NCBI GenBank assembly: GCA_021783995.1
Contig: JAJXTH010000018.1
Span: 1-48,294, forward strand
Source of the DNA: Pseudomonadota bacterium
GTDB taxonomy: Bacteria > Pseudomonadota > Gammaproteobacteria > Burkholderiales > Gallionellaceae
DNA length: 48,294 nt
Reading direction: 5' to 3'
Shown here: in pieces, positions 1-8,044 of the stretch
Position numbering within the stretch: position 1 is the stretch's first letter
Layout: each line of letters starts with the position of its first letter
Made by a program: the position numbers and the translations under genes
Notes under the pieces: generated by a model
What the model saw: the letters and a program-made list of their open reading frames with translations, nothing else
What the model was told of the DNA's origin: nothing
Database searches by the model: none

Positions 1-2
1 TA

Positions 3-218
3 GCCAAGCCCGCAGCGAAGAAGGTTGCAGCCAAGCCCGCAGCGAAGAAGGCAGTAGCCAAGCCCGCAGCGAAGAAGGTTGCAGCCAAGCCCGCAGCGAA
101 GAAGGTTGCAGCCAAGCCCGCAGCGAAGAAGGTTGCAGCCAAGCCCGCAGCGAAGAAGGTTGCAGCCAAGCCCGCAGCGAAGAAGGCAGTAGCCAAGCCC
201 GCAGCGAAGAAGGCTGCA
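3..218 (+). repeat. 27-bp tandem repeat, eight units
   Basis: Eight head-to-tail 27-bp units inside the H1-like coding frame; the last codons of units vary between GTTGCA, GCAGTA and GCTGCA. It continues leftward out of the window. Confidence 0.9.
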
Positions 219-233
219 GCCAAAAAGAAATAA
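3..233 (+). CDS. Histone H1-like / AlgP-like Lys-Ala-Pro repeat protein, C-terminal part
   Basis: The window opens inside a reading frame made of eight consecutive 9-residue units of the form AKPAAKKVA (variants end in AV or AA), closed by AKKK and TAA at 231-233. Each unit is exactly 27 bp and nearly identical in DNA. This composition is that of the basic C-terminal tails of bacterial histone H1-like and AlgP-like proteins, which bind DNA non-specifically and can affect nucleoid structure or transcription. The N-terminus lies outside the window, so domain content and total length are unknown. A strong hairpin terminator follows within 20 bp. The repeat is prone to gain or loss of whole units without changing frame. 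Confidence 0.8.
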   Translation, partial: AKPAAKKVAAKPAAKKAVAKPAAKKVAAKPAAKKVAAKPAAKKVAAKPAAKKVAAKPAAKKAVAKPAAKKAAAKKK

Positions 234-250
234 TCGTTCGCGCCGGAAAT

Positions 251-276
251 AAAAAACCCGCTCAGGCGGGTTTTTT
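251..276. terminator. Bidirectional intrinsic terminator
   Basis: Stem CCCGC (257-261) with GCGGG (266-270), loop TCAG, preceded by six A and followed by six T. It can end transcription from the H1-like gene on the plus strand and from the DUF2145 gene on the minus strand, whose stop codon at 275-277 lies at the edge of the T tract. Confidence 0.85.
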
Positions 277-1150
277 ATTTTACCGGAGGTGCGAATCTCA
301 TCACTTCCGAGCCCTTGTTGAATTTCTGCAGGAAGCTTGCGATCGTCTCGAACGTGGCTGTCACGGGTGCGCCAGACTGATCCGAGGTGGACATCCCGCT
401 TTTGAAAAGTGAACCGAGTTTTAGTTTGAACCAGTTGATGCTGACTGGCTGAGCCTTGAAGTAGGCCATTTCGTTGGCCTTGATGCGCCTGATGTTGCCG
501 GTCTGGTAGAGCGCCGCGCTGATCACGTCCAGCGTGTGCTCCGCATCATTCTGGCAACCCAGGGTATAGGGGTTTGCGATCAGCGAGTAATGCGGGTCGT
601 GCAGCGTCGAGTAGAGGGGCGAATTGATCACGTCCAGCAGTCTCTGCTGCAATTTTGGCGTCGGGATGATGATGCCGGCTTCCAGAGATGCCGCATTGGA
701 GAAGAAATCCGCGGGAAAATACTGTATCAGTCTGCTCGTGTCGCGGTGCTCTTCATCCTGTTGCAGCGCATAGACCGCATAGCCCGGCAGCTTTTTCCCG
801 TCCTCGGTCGTGATAAGTGCATGCACTGCAAACGCCACATGCGTATAGCGCATTCCCTCCGGCCGTTCCGATGCCGGTTCGTCCATGCCCGCCACGATCG
901 CAACGCGCGCGCCTTTTTCTGCAAGCAGCTTTTCGAGTTGCTTGGCAAATCGTGCAGTCTGCTCTGGCGTGTAGCGCGATTTACCCGATGGGGCGTCTGC
1001 AGCAATGCTTGCATCGCTCACGTCGAGTGCAGTCGAAGAAAGAGGGGAGTCGGAAGTGGCCATGATGCCCTTCTCGGTTAAAAGCGCATGTTCCGAGGCT
1101 ACGGTAGCGCAGGACGTGAACAGCAGGGCGGCGAGCAGAGTCCGTCTCAT
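275..1150 (-). CDS. DUF2145-family exported protein
   Basis: A 291-residue protein with a signal peptide at the start (MRRTLLAALLFTSCATVAS). I chose the ATG at 1150 over an upstream in-frame ATG at 1183 because AAGGA lies about 9 nt before it and because it places the signal peptide at the N-terminus. The body has the motif RYTHVAFAVHA and a later NPYTLGCQNDAEHTLD stretch, which I associate with the DUF2145 family; no function is established for that family. The conserved Cys/Asn/His pattern looks like a papain-like or NlpC-like fold, but this is speculation. It is convergent with the H1-like gene and divergent from the CobD/CbiB-like gene. Confidence 0.65.
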   Translation of the reverse strand: MRRTLLAALLFTSCATVASEHALLTEKGIMATSDSPLSSTALDVSDASIAADAPSGKSRYTPEQTARFAKQLEKLLAEKGARVAIVAGMDEPASERPEGMRYTHVAFAVHALITTEDGKKLPGYAVYALQQDEEHRDTSRLIQYFPADFFSNAASLEAGIIIPTPKLQQRLLDVINSPLYSTLHDPHYSLIANPYTLGCQNDAEHTLDVISAALYQTGNIRRIKANEMAYFKAQPVSINWFKLKLGSLFKSGMSTSDQSGAPVTATFETIASFLQKFNKGSEVMRFAPPVK

Positions 1151-1283
1151 CGTAATTTTTCCTTGAGAATTTGAGTGCTTCATGCCGTGATGATAAACGC
1201 TGCCGCCATTTTTGCCGATACTTGGCGATAGTTTCGAACTCTGTGCTATCTTTGCCGGAGACCAATATTGTGATTTTCATGTC

Positions 1284-2207
1284 ATGAGCCTGTCCGCACT
1301 TATCGCCGCGCTGCTGCTTGAACAACTGAAAGCATTGGAAGAGCGCAAATACCTGCCAGTATGGATGTCGGGCTATGTCGGTTATTTTCAGCATCACTTC
1401 AATTCGGGCGCATATCATCATGGAAGGACTGCGTGGTGGCTGTCCGTTCTTCCGGTGGTCGTTGCTGCCGCTTTGCTGTTCTGGGGGCTGCATAGCCTGC
1501 ATCCCGTGCTGGCCTGGGTATACGATGGGTTGATCATCTACCACAGCATGGGATTCAGGAGATACAGCCAGATTTTCACCGGCATACAGCTGGCATTGCG
1601 CAGCGCTGACATCGCGAGGGCAAGGTCACTTTTGTCGCTGCTGCGCGGAGGAAAATCGGACGATCTCGGCTCCGAGGAGATTGCACGGCTCGCCATCGAA
1701 AGCATGCTGATGGTGGCGTTCAGCCGCCTGTTCGCCGTGATCGTGTGGTTCACGGTGACCGGCTTTCTGGGCCTGGGAGGCGCTGCGGGCGCGCTGCTTT
1801 ATTGCATGGGGATATCGCTTGCAATGCATCGCGCTGAAGATCAGGGCGCCGAGATTGAATCCTTGAGCTATGCGCAGAAGATGCGCGTGAGGCTGGATTG
1901 GCTGCCGATACGGTTGACCGCTGCGACCTTCGCGATCGTCGGGAACTTCGAGGACACAGTGTATTGCTGGCGTTCCCAGGCATCGGGGTGGCCGGATCCG
2001 GGCGCAGGGATACTGCTTGCGAGCGCGGCAGGAGCGTCCGGCGTGCGCCTGGGGTTTGCACAGGATGGCCATGACAGGCCGGAGCTTGGCGTCGGCAGCA
2101 AGAGCGGCGCCGAGGCGCTTTACTGCATAGACCGCCTGCTGTGGCGCTCATCCATGTTCATACTGGTCACGCTTTTCATGCTCACCCTGGCAGGGCTGTT
2201 GCGTTAG
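1284..2207 (+). CDS. CobD/CbiB-family (AmpE-like) inner-membrane protein
   Basis: A 307-residue multi-span membrane protein. Hydrophobic segments include the N-terminal SLSALIAALLLEQ, one near residues 50-75, one near 150-180 and a C-terminal FILVTLFMLTLAGLL. The stretch GNFEDTVYCWRSQA followed by an alanine/glycine-rich helix is typical of CobD/CbiB-like proteins. Real CobD/CbiB makes adenosylcobinamide phosphate, but betaproteobacterial paralogues outside cobalamin operons are often labelled AmpE-like and have no proven role. No cobalamin gene is near. The start at 1284 is preferred because the frame upstream is not family-like, although no clear Shine-Dalgarno is visible. It runs into the HDOD gene with an 18-bp gap. 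Confidence 0.65.
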   Translation: MSLSALIAALLLEQLKALEERKYLPVWMSGYVGYFQHHFNSGAYHHGRTAWWLSVLPVVVAAALLFWGLHSLHPVLAWVYDGLIIYHSMGFRRYSQIFTGIQLALRSADIARARSLLSLLRGGKSDDLGSEEIARLAIESMLMVAFSRLFAVIVWFTVTGFLGLGGAAGALLYCMGISLAMHRAEDQGAEIESLSYAQKMRVRLDWLPIRLTAATFAIVGNFEDTVYCWRSQASGWPDPGAGILLASAAGASGVRLGFAQDGHDRPELGVGSKSGAEALYCIDRLLWRSSMFILVTLFMLTLAGLLR

Positions 2208-2225
2208 GAAATCATAGAGGAAGAA

Positions 2226-3251
2226 ATGAGCAAAAGCATTGCGGCCGGCAGGCTGAAACTGTCTCTGGGCAATCTCGAATCGCTGCCCGCGATGCCGGAA
2301 ATCGCGCGCAGGCTGCTCATGCTGCCGCTGGATACCGAATCCGGCGAGAAGCAGATGATAGCCCTGGTCGAGAAGGATCCGCAGATAAGCGCCAGGGTGA
2401 TCGGCCTTGCCAACTCGTCGGCGATGGGCAGCCAGCGGCAGATCAAGGGCATCAGGGATGCGGCGATGCTGCTCGGCATGCAGCGCCTGAAGTCCGTGGC
2501 GCTGGGCATCGCAACGATGTCCGCGATGCTGAAGCAGCCGGCCGGGAAGTATTTCGATCCTCACGACTTCTGGACGCACAGCATGACGATTGCGATCGTG
2601 ATGCATGCGATAGCCGGGGCCATGCCGAAGAGGATAAGGCCCGACGAGAACCTGATCTTCCTCGCGGGCCTTCTGCACGACATCGGGCTTGCGGCGCTTC
2701 ATCATCTCGATTACGAGGCGAGCGAGGAACTGCACCATCAGATGTGCCTGAATCCGAAGGCGCCGATACCGGAAGTCGAGACCGAACTTTTGGGTGTGAC
2801 CCATGCCGAGATAGGCGCGCAGCTCGTGCGTCACTGGAACCTGCCCGCAGAAATCGCGGATGTCGTCGGGAGCCACCATTCGCCGCCCACGGGCAAGGAG
2901 GCCTATGCCAATCCGCTGATCAGGCTGGTCAGCATCGCCGAGAGGCTGTTGCCGGACTTCGGTTTTGCCGAGCATACCTTCGGGCCGGTTTTCGATGACG
3001 AATGGCGCGAGCTCTGCATCGATTCCACGCGTGTGGACGAGATCGTTGCCATTGCAAACGAGCTTGCGCTGCAGGTCGTGCAGTTGCCTGAAGTCCAGCA
3101 TGAGACGGTGCAGGAAGTGCAGGCACATGAAGAGGCGTTGCTGGAAGCGGCACCGAAGGCTCAGGATACCGATTTGCCGGTGACACGGGGGCGCTTCGCG
3201 GCTTTGCTCTATGCAGTGAAGCGCATTGCTGCATCGCTAAAGTTCTGGTGA
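2226..3251 (+). CDS. HDOD-domain signalling protein
   Basis: A 341-residue protein that is almost entirely one HDOD domain (about residues 14-215), an HD-related fold used in signalling proteins, generally without proven phosphohydrolase activity. Visible features are LESLPAMPEIARRLLML at the N-terminus and GLLHDIGLAALHH around residues 148-160, which retains an HD pair at 151-152, and later VGSHHSPP. The C-terminal 100 residues are Glu/Ala-rich with no recognisable output domain. GAGGAAG precedes the ATG at a good distance. It lies between the CobD-like gene and srkA with gaps of 18 and 6 bp, so the three may be one transcript. The signal and target are unknown. Confidence 0.85.
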   Translation: MSKSIAAGRLKLSLGNLESLPAMPEIARRLLMLPLDTESGEKQMIALVEKDPQISARVIGLANSSAMGSQRQIKGIRDAAMLLGMQRLKSVALGIATMSAMLKQPAGKYFDPHDFWTHSMTIAIVMHAIAGAMPKRIRPDENLIFLAGLLHDIGLAALHHLDYEASEELHHQMCLNPKAPIPEVETELLGVTHAEIGAQLVRHWNLPAEIADVVGSHHSPPTGKEAYANPLIRLVSIAERLLPDFGFAEHTFGPVFDDEWRELCIDSTRVDEIVAIANELALQVVQLPEVQHETVQEVQAHEEALLEAAPKAQDTDLPVTRGRFAALLYAVKRIAASLKFW

Positions 3252-3257
3252 CCCAAC

Positions 3258-4235
3258 ATGCAAACACATCCATTCAGCATGCTGACTCCGGACGCAGTGC
3301 TCGATGCACTGGATGCCATCGGACTGCATGGCGATGGGCGGCTTCTGGCCTTGAACAGTTACGAGAACCGCGTCTATCAGATGGGCATGGAAGATGGTCC
3401 GCCTTTGATCGCCAAGTTCTACCGTCCGGAGAGATGGAGCGATGCTGCGATACTCGAGGAACACGAGTTTGTGTCTGAGCTCCATGCGCGCGAGATACCC
3501 GTAGTTCCTGCACTGAGCATCAGGGGAGGTACGCTGCACCATTTTCGCGATTTCCGCTTTGCGCTTTTCGAGAGGCATGGCGGTCGCGCGCCGGAACTGG
3601 ATGATCCAGATGTTCTGCAATGGATGGGTCGCTTCATCGGGCGCATACATGCGGTGGGCGCGCTTGCACACTACCATAACCGTCCCAGGCTCGACTTGCA
3701 TAGCTTTGGTGTGGAGCCGGTCGAATACCTGCTGTCGAATGGGTTCATACCGCATGAATTGATCGAGGTCTATCTCGGTGTGGCCGCGCTTGCGCTGGAG
3801 AATGTTGCGCGCTGTTATGAGCGCGCAGGCGATGTAAAAACGATAAGGCTGCACGGGGATTGCCATCCTGGCAATGTGCTCTGGACCGATGAAGGCCCGC
3901 ATTTCGTCGATTTCGACGATAGCCGCATGGGGCCCGCAATACAGGATCTTTGGATGCTGCTCTCGGGCGAGCGTGCGGATCAGACCCGGCAGTTGGCCGA
4001 TCTGCTTGCCGGATACGAGGATTTTTGCAATTTCAATCCGCGCGAACTGCATCTCATCGAAGCGCTGCGCACTCTGCGCCTGATACATTATTCGGCGTGG
4101 ATCGCAAGACGCTGGGACGATCCTGCCTTCCCGTCGGCCTTTCCGTGGTTCAATACTCAGCGCTACTGGCAGGATCGCATCCTGGAATTACGCGAGCAGA
4201 TCGCGCTGATGAGTGAAGCGCCGCTGCATGTCTAA
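3258..4235 (+). CDS. srkA: Stress response Ser/Thr kinase SrkA (YihE/RdoA)
   Basis: A 325-residue protein of normal length for the SrkA/YihE family, cytoplasmic kinases related to aminoglycoside and choline phosphotransferases, which in E. coli counter stress-induced cell death. The N-terminal lobe carries NSYENRVYQM and the lysine in LIAKFYRPERW (about residue 53). The catalytic loop is HGDCHPGNVLW (199-209) and the metal-binding loop is FVDFDD (216-221), both intact. Only 6 bp separate it from the HDOD gene, so co-transcription is likely. It is convergent with rsgA, with 4 bp between the stop codons. Confidence 0.9.
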   Translation: MQTHPFSMLTPDAVLDALDAIGLHGDGRLLALNSYENRVYQMGMEDGPPLIAKFYRPERWSDAAILEEHEFVSELHAREIPVVPALSIRGGTLHHFRDFRFALFERHGGRAPELDDPDVLQWMGRFIGRIHAVGALAHYHNRPRLDLHSFGVEPVEYLLSNGFIPHELIEVYLGVAALALENVARCYERAGDVKTIRLHGDCHPGNVLWTDEGPHFVDFDDSRMGPAIQDLWMLLSGERADQTRQLADLLAGYEDFCNFNPRELHLIEALRTLRLIHYSAWIARRWDDPAFPSAFPWFNTQRYWQDRILELREQIALMSEAPLHV

Positions 4236-4239
4236 GGGG

Positions 4240-5094
4240 TCACGATTTGATGGCCGTGATCTGTCGGAAGAGTTCCAATCTCCTTGGGTCTATCCTGCCA
4301 TTTTCGGCTGCCTCGATCAGCGCGCAGCCGGGCTCGTGCAGGTGGCGGCAATCCCGGAAACGGCACTGTCCGAGATAGGGTGCGAACTCGATGAAACCCT
4401 GCTCTATCCTTCCCAGGCTCAGGTGATGCAGACCGAACGCCTGCAGGCCCGGACAGTCGATCAGGCTGCTGTTTTCATTCAGTGTATACAGTTTTGCGTG
4501 GGTGGTGGTGTGCTTGCCAGAATCGAGCACGGTCGAGATTTCGCGGGTGGCAGCCGATGCGTTGGGAAGCAGCGCATTGATCAGCGTGGACTTGCCCATG
4601 CCGGATTGCCCGATCAGCACGCTGGTGTGATTTTCGAGCAGAGGGCGCAGCATGGATATGTCCTGCAGTGCCGAGATTTCGAGCACGCGATAGCCTATAT
4701 TCCTGTAGGGCGCCAGCTGTGCGCTCGCGTGATCCTTTGGCAAGTCGCACTTGTTCAGCACGATCAGCACGGAAAGATTTTGGTCGAATGCGGCGACGAG
4801 ACAGCGCGCGAGGACCTCGTCGCTGAAGGAGGGCTCCGTTGCGACGACGACGATCATCTGGGTGACATTCGCGGCGATGAGCTTCTCGCGGTAGGCATCC
4901 GAGCGGTGCAGCAGGGAACTGCGATCTTCGATGCGCTCGATCACGCCCTGATCGTTGGCGCTTTTATTCACCTCGACCCGGTCGCCGCACACGGCGTCGC
5001 TCTTCTTGCCGCGCGTGAGGCAGGAAAGCAGGCTTCCGTCAGCAAGCCTTACCAGATACTGGCGGCCGAATGCGGCGACGACCTGGCCGTTCAA
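4240..5094 (-). CDS. rsgA: Ribosome small-subunit-dependent GTPase A
   Basis: A 284-residue circularly permuted GTPase that acts in late maturation of the 30S subunit. The order is OB fold (about 1-65), then G4 NKCD (114-117), G1 GQSGMGKST (162-170), G3 DCPG (213-216) and a C-terminal zinc knuckle with C244, C249, H251 and C257. The permuted order G4-G1-G3 is diagnostic. The start is a TTG at 5094 whose last bases overlap the phhB stop (TTGA), so translation is probably coupled to phhB; no ATG lies near the expected N-terminus. The N-terminus is short compared with enterobacterial RsgA but usual for betaproteobacteria. Confidence 0.93.
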   Translation of the reverse strand: MNGQVVAAFGRQYLVRLADGSLLSCLTRGKKSDAVCGDRVEVNKSANDQGVIERIEDRSSLLHRSDAYREKLIAANVTQMIVVVATEPSFSDEVLARCLVAAFDQNLSVLIVLNKCDLPKDHASAQLAPYRNIGYRVLEISALQDISMLRPLLENHTSVLIGQSGMGKSTLINALLPNASAATREISTVLDSGKHTTTHAKLYTLNENSSLIDCPGLQAFGLHHLSLGRIEQGFIEFAPYLGQCRFRDCRHLHEPGCALIEAAENGRIDPRRLELFRQITAIKS

Positions 5095-5375
5095 GGCCTG
5101 AAAAGCGCGTCAACCAGCGCTGCGCAATCGAAGTCTCTGTCCGTAAGACCCCCTGCGGAATGCGTGCTGTAACTGATGCGGCAGGCGTTGTAACTGACGG
5201 CAAGGTCGGGGTGATGGTCTTCGCGGTGGGAGATCCATGCGACCGCATTCACGAACGCGATGGTCTGGTAGTAATCCTTGAACGCATAGGTCTTGTTGAT
5301 GCAGGAGCCGTTCTGCTGCCAGCCGGGAAGACCGCCCAGGCGGCTCTCGATTTCTGTAGGAGAGAGTTGGCCCAT
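5091..5375 (-). CDS. phhB: Pterin-4a-carbinolamine dehydratase
   Basis: A 94-residue protein of standard family length. It dehydrates 4a-hydroxytetrahydrobiopterin, recycling the pterin cofactor of aromatic amino acid hydroxylases; in bacteria without phenylalanine hydroxylase the role is less clear. The active-site region REDHHPDLAV (51-60) and the later TH with GLTDRDFDCA (71-84) are intact. Its ATG begins one base after the stop codon of the M48 protease gene, and its stop overlaps the rsgA start, so the three genes form a tightly coupled operon. No phenylalanine hydroxylase gene is visible in this window. Confidence 0.93.
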   Translation of the reverse strand: MGQLSPTEIESRLGGLPGWQQNGSCINKTYAFKDYYQTIAFVNAVAWISHREDHHPDLAVSYNACRISYSTHSAGGLTDRDFDCAALVDALFRP

Positions 5376-5376
5376 C

Positions 5377-6633
5377 TCAGGCTGCCTCGAGATGAGCGAT
5401 CCGGATGGAAGCCGGTGGATGCGAGTCGTAGAACTTCGAGTAAAGCGGGTCGGGCGTCAGGGTTGCTGCATTGTCCTGATAAAGCTTGACCAGCGCGTTG
5501 ATGAGGTCGCGTGAATTGGTCTGCTTCGCCGCATAGCTGTCCGCCTCGAATTCATGCTTTCTGGAATAGGCCGACATGATGGGGCCGAACAGGAAGCCTG
5601 CCAGCGGCATGATCATGAAAAGCAGCAGCAGTGCCAGGGCAGAATTGCCCGAACCGGTCGATGGATGTACGCCCAGAGCTTCGTAGAACCAGCCTGTCTG
5701 CATCAGGACGCCCAGCAGCCAGAGGAAAGCCAGGCTGATCGCAAATGTCGAGACGATGCGCTTCATCACGTGGCGATGTTTGAAATGCCCCAGTTCATGC
5801 GCAAGCACGGCCTCGATTTCTTCGGTGTTCAGATGTTCCAGCAGCGTGTCGAAGAAGACGATGCGCTTGGTCTTGCCAAAGCCCGTGAAATAGGCGTTGC
5901 CGTGGGCGCTGCGTTTGCTTCCGTCCATCACGAAAAGCCCGCTGCTGGTGAAGCCGCAGCGCTTAAGCAATGCCTCGATGCGCGCTTTCGTCGCCTCGTC
6001 CTTCAGCGGGCTGAACTTGTTGAAAAGCGGTGCGATGAACGTGGGGTAGATGAAAAGGATCAGCAGATTGAAGAGCACCCATACGCTCCACACATAGAGC
6101 CACCAGTGCGAGCCCATGCGTTCCATCAGCCACAGAACGCCTGCAAGCAGCGGCAGCCCGAGGATCGATCCTATCAGGAGCCCCTTCAGCGCGTCCATCA
6201 GATAGAGCCCGAAGGTCATGTGGTTGAAGCCAAAGCGCCCCTCGATCGCGAAGGTGCTGTAGATGTTGAAAGGCGCTTCCAGGAGTGACGAAAGCAAAAG
6301 AGTGATGACGATGGTCGCCATGCCCTGAACCAGTGTCCCGCTGAACCAGTGCTGCGAGAGTTCGGAAATCTTTTCAATGCCGCCTGCGACAGTGAAGCCG
6401 AGCAGGAGTGCCGCGTCGAAAAGCACCGTGATCATCGAGAAGCGCGTCTTGGCGGATGTGTAGTCTGCACCCTTCTGGTGGCTCGCGAGCGTGATCTGCC
6501 CGGCGAAAGCCTCGGGCACGCGGTCGCGGTGCGCGGCGATGTAGGCCAGATGCCTCTGCGCAAGCCAGAGTTTGGCGAGCGTAGTAAGCGCGAGTGTTGC
6601 GATGAAGATCGAAGTGAAAAGCGAAGCTGACAT
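5377..6633 (-). CDS. M48 family (Ste24/CAAX-protease-like) membrane metallopeptidase
   Basis: A 418-residue integral membrane protease. Several long hydrophobic segments precede the zinc motif HELGH (279-283), and the third zinc ligand lies in EFEAD (361-365). The arrangement, with about 200 residues of membrane helices before HExxH, is that of Ste24-type peptidases rather than the shorter HtpX. In eukaryotes Ste24 processes prenylated proteins; bacterial homologues lack that substrate and probably take part in membrane protein quality control. It is first in a leftward operon with phhB and rsgA and diverges from orn. Confidence 0.9.
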   Translation of the reverse strand: MSASLFTSIFIATLALTTLAKLWLAQRHLAYIAAHRDRVPEAFAGQITLASHQKGADYTSAKTRFSMITVLFDAALLLGFTVAGGIEKISELSQHWFSGTLVQGMATIVITLLLSSLLEAPFNIYSTFAIEGRFGFNHMTFGLYLMDALKGLLIGSILGLPLLAGVLWLMERMGSHWWLYVWSVWVLFNLLILFIYPTFIAPLFNKFSPLKDEATKARIEALLKRCGFTSSGLFVMDGSKRSAHGNAYFTGFGKTKRIVFFDTLLEHLNTEEIEAVLAHELGHFKHRHVMKRIVSTFAISLAFLWLLGVLMQTGWFYEALGVHPSTGSGNSALALLLLFMIMPLAGFLFGPIMSAYSRKHEFEADSYAAKQTNSRDLINALVKLYQDNAATLTPDPLYSKFYDSHPPASIRIAHLEAA

Positions 6634-6701
6634 GGCAGTGTTAGGTTAAGTCCGGTTGTGACACAATACGCGCCTCAATGTTCAATCGGCGCTAGCGAAT
6701 T

Positions 6702-7247
6702 ATGGCACAAAATCAGAACCACCTCTTCTGGATAGACATGGAAATGACCGGGCTCAATCCGGATACGGACCGCATCATCGAAATCGCGATCGTCGTGACC
6801 GACACGCATCTCGAGACCGTCGCAGAAGCGCCGGTGCTGGTTGTGCATCAGCCTGACGAGGTGCTGGACGGCATGGACAGCTGGAACAAGTCCACGCACG
6901 GCAAGTCCGGCCTGATCGAGAAGGTCAGGGCGTCCGCGCTCGACGAGGCGGCGGTCGAGGCGCAGATGCTCGCTTTCATGAAGGAGCATGTGCCGGCCAG
7001 GACTTCGCCGATGTGCGGCAATTCGATCTGCCAGGACAGGCGTTTCATGGCGCGCTGGATGCCGGTGCTCGAAGACTATTTCCATTACCGCAACCTCGAT
7101 GTCAGCACGCTGAAGGAGCTGGTCAAGCGCTGGAAGCCTGAGGTCGCGCAGGGCATGAAGAAGCATGGCAAGCACGAGGCGCTGGCCGACATCTACGAAT
7201 CCATCGCCGAGATGAAGCATTACCGGGAGCACTTTCTCAAGCTTTGA
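6702..7247 (+). CDS. orn: Oligoribonuclease
   Basis: A 181-residue DEDDh-type 3'-5' exoribonuclease that degrades short oligoribonucleotides, chiefly dinucleotides, and finishes RNA turnover; it also hydrolyses pGpG from c-di-GMP breakdown, which links it to the GGDEF-EAL protein elsewhere in the window. The first acidic pair is in FWIDMEMTG (D12, E14), and the later RRFMARWMP and HDAL-like [11 protein letters not shown] segments belong to Exo II and Exo III. Length matches the family. There is no convincing Shine-Dalgarno before the ATG. The UspA gene follows after 18 bp. Confidence 0.95.
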   Translation: MAQNQNHLFWIDMEMTGLNPDTDRIIEIAIVVTDTHLETVAEAPVLVVHQPDEVLDGMDSWNKSTHGKSGLIEKVRASALDEAAVEAQMLAFMKEHVPARTSPMCGNSICQDRRFMARWMPVLEDYFHYRNLDVSTLKELVKRWKPEVAQGMKKHGKHEALADIYESIAEMKHYREHFLKL

Positions 7248-7265
7248 CCGACATAGGAGGGCCTC

Positions 7266-7706
7266 ATGTACAAACGCATACTGGTACCCGTGGATGGCAG
7301 CAGCACTTCAGACAGGGCACTGCAGGAAGCCATCAAGCTGATCGACGATCAGCCCGTGCAGATGCGGCTTCTGCATGTGGTCGACGATCTTCAGTTCCTG
7401 AACGCGGAAGGCTATGTGGACTATGCGGAGCTGCGCGAACTGACGAAGAAGATAGGCGAGCGCGCTCTGGCAAAAGCCGAGGAAGTCGCAAAACAGGCCG
7501 ACATCACGGTTGACACGCTGCTGCGCGAGGCGAACGGGGAACGCATTGCACGCGTGATCGACAATGAGGCGAAGGACTGGTCTGCAGACCTGATCGTGAT
7601 CGGCACGCACGGCAGGTCCGGATTCAACCACCTGCTTTTCGGCAGCGTCGCCGAGGGCGTGGTGCGAGGTTCATCGGTTCCGGTGCTTTTGGTTCGCAGC
7701 GAATAA
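7266..7706 (+). CDS. Universal stress protein, UspA family
   Basis: A 146-residue single Usp domain. It starts with the standard MYKRILVPVDGS strand, which carries the conserved aspartate, and ends with the ATP-binding signature GTHGRSGFNHLLFGSVAEGV followed by SSVPVLLVR. The glycine spacing predicts an ATP-binding member. AGGAGG lies just before the ATG. It follows orn closely, so the two may share a transcript. The exact stress role cannot be inferred from sequence. Confidence 0.93.
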   Translation: MYKRILVPVDGSSTSDRALQEAIKLIDDQPVQMRLLHVVDDLQFLNAEGYVDYAELRELTKKIGERALAKAEEVAKQADITVDTLLREANGERIARVIDNEAKDWSADLIVIGTHGRSGFNHLLFGSVAEGVVRGSSVPVLLVRSE

Positions 7707-7884
7707 CAGGGAAACGTGGGCGGGTTTTGAAAGAGTGTTGCTACAGGACTGGATCTGCCCCCGTTATTCATGATTTATGTAGCAAAAATGGTTGATGTCA
7801 AGACCTGACTCTTGCATCCCGCTTTGACCCTTGCATCCGTTCCATTCCTGAATAACTCATTCAAACTCTTGAATGCCAGTGCAA

Positions 7885-8022
7885 ATGTCTAATCGCCAAG
7901 AAATCGAACTCCTCTTCGAATCGAGCAGTGGCGATCAACTCATTTTTGTGACTGGCGCCGCCCCATATCTGCACCATGCCGCCGGGTTTGCTGGCAGAGA
8001 GGTAATCAGCTTGACATATTAA
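7885..8022 (+). CDS. Short hypothetical frame upstream of higBA
   Basis: A 45-codon frame (MSNRQEIELLFES at the N-terminus; an in-frame ATG at 7873 would add four residues) that ends at TAA 8020-8022, inside the higBA operator. The composition (acidic helix, then LIFVTGAAPYLHHAAG) looks protein-like, but no Shine-Dalgarno precedes it and I recognise no family. It could be a truncated remnant of a gene displaced when higBA inserted. The rest of the 7707-8044 gap contains only an 8-bp inverted repeat (7738-7745 with 7778-7785) and a short imperfect direct repeat around 7803-7838. Confidence 0.25.
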   Translation: MSNRQEIELLFESSSGDQLIFVTGAAPYLHHAAGFAGREVISLTY

Positions 8023-8040
8023 CGTGGCTCGTTAATATGT
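8011..8040 (+). promoter_or_regulatory. higBA promoter with overlapping palindromic operator
   Basis: TTGACA (8011-8016), a 16-bp spacer and TAATAT (8033-8038) form a near-consensus sigma-70 promoter. A perfect 10-bp inverted repeat, ACATATTAAC (8014-8023) and GTTAATATGT (8031-8040), spans the -35 to -10 region, the expected binding site for the HigA repressor. Transcription would start about 7 nt past the -10, that is at or next to the higB ATG at 8045, suggesting a leaderless mRNA. Confidence 0.8.
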
Positions 8041-8044
8041 GCGC

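Noticed and set aside
3..218. CRISPR or satellite array
   Set aside because: No spacers; the 27-bp units are an in-frame coding repeat ending in a stop codon and terminator.
4213..5172. A 319-codon plus-strand frame over rsgA and phhB
   Set aside because: Antisense shadow; rsgA and phhB have full motif sets on the minus strand.
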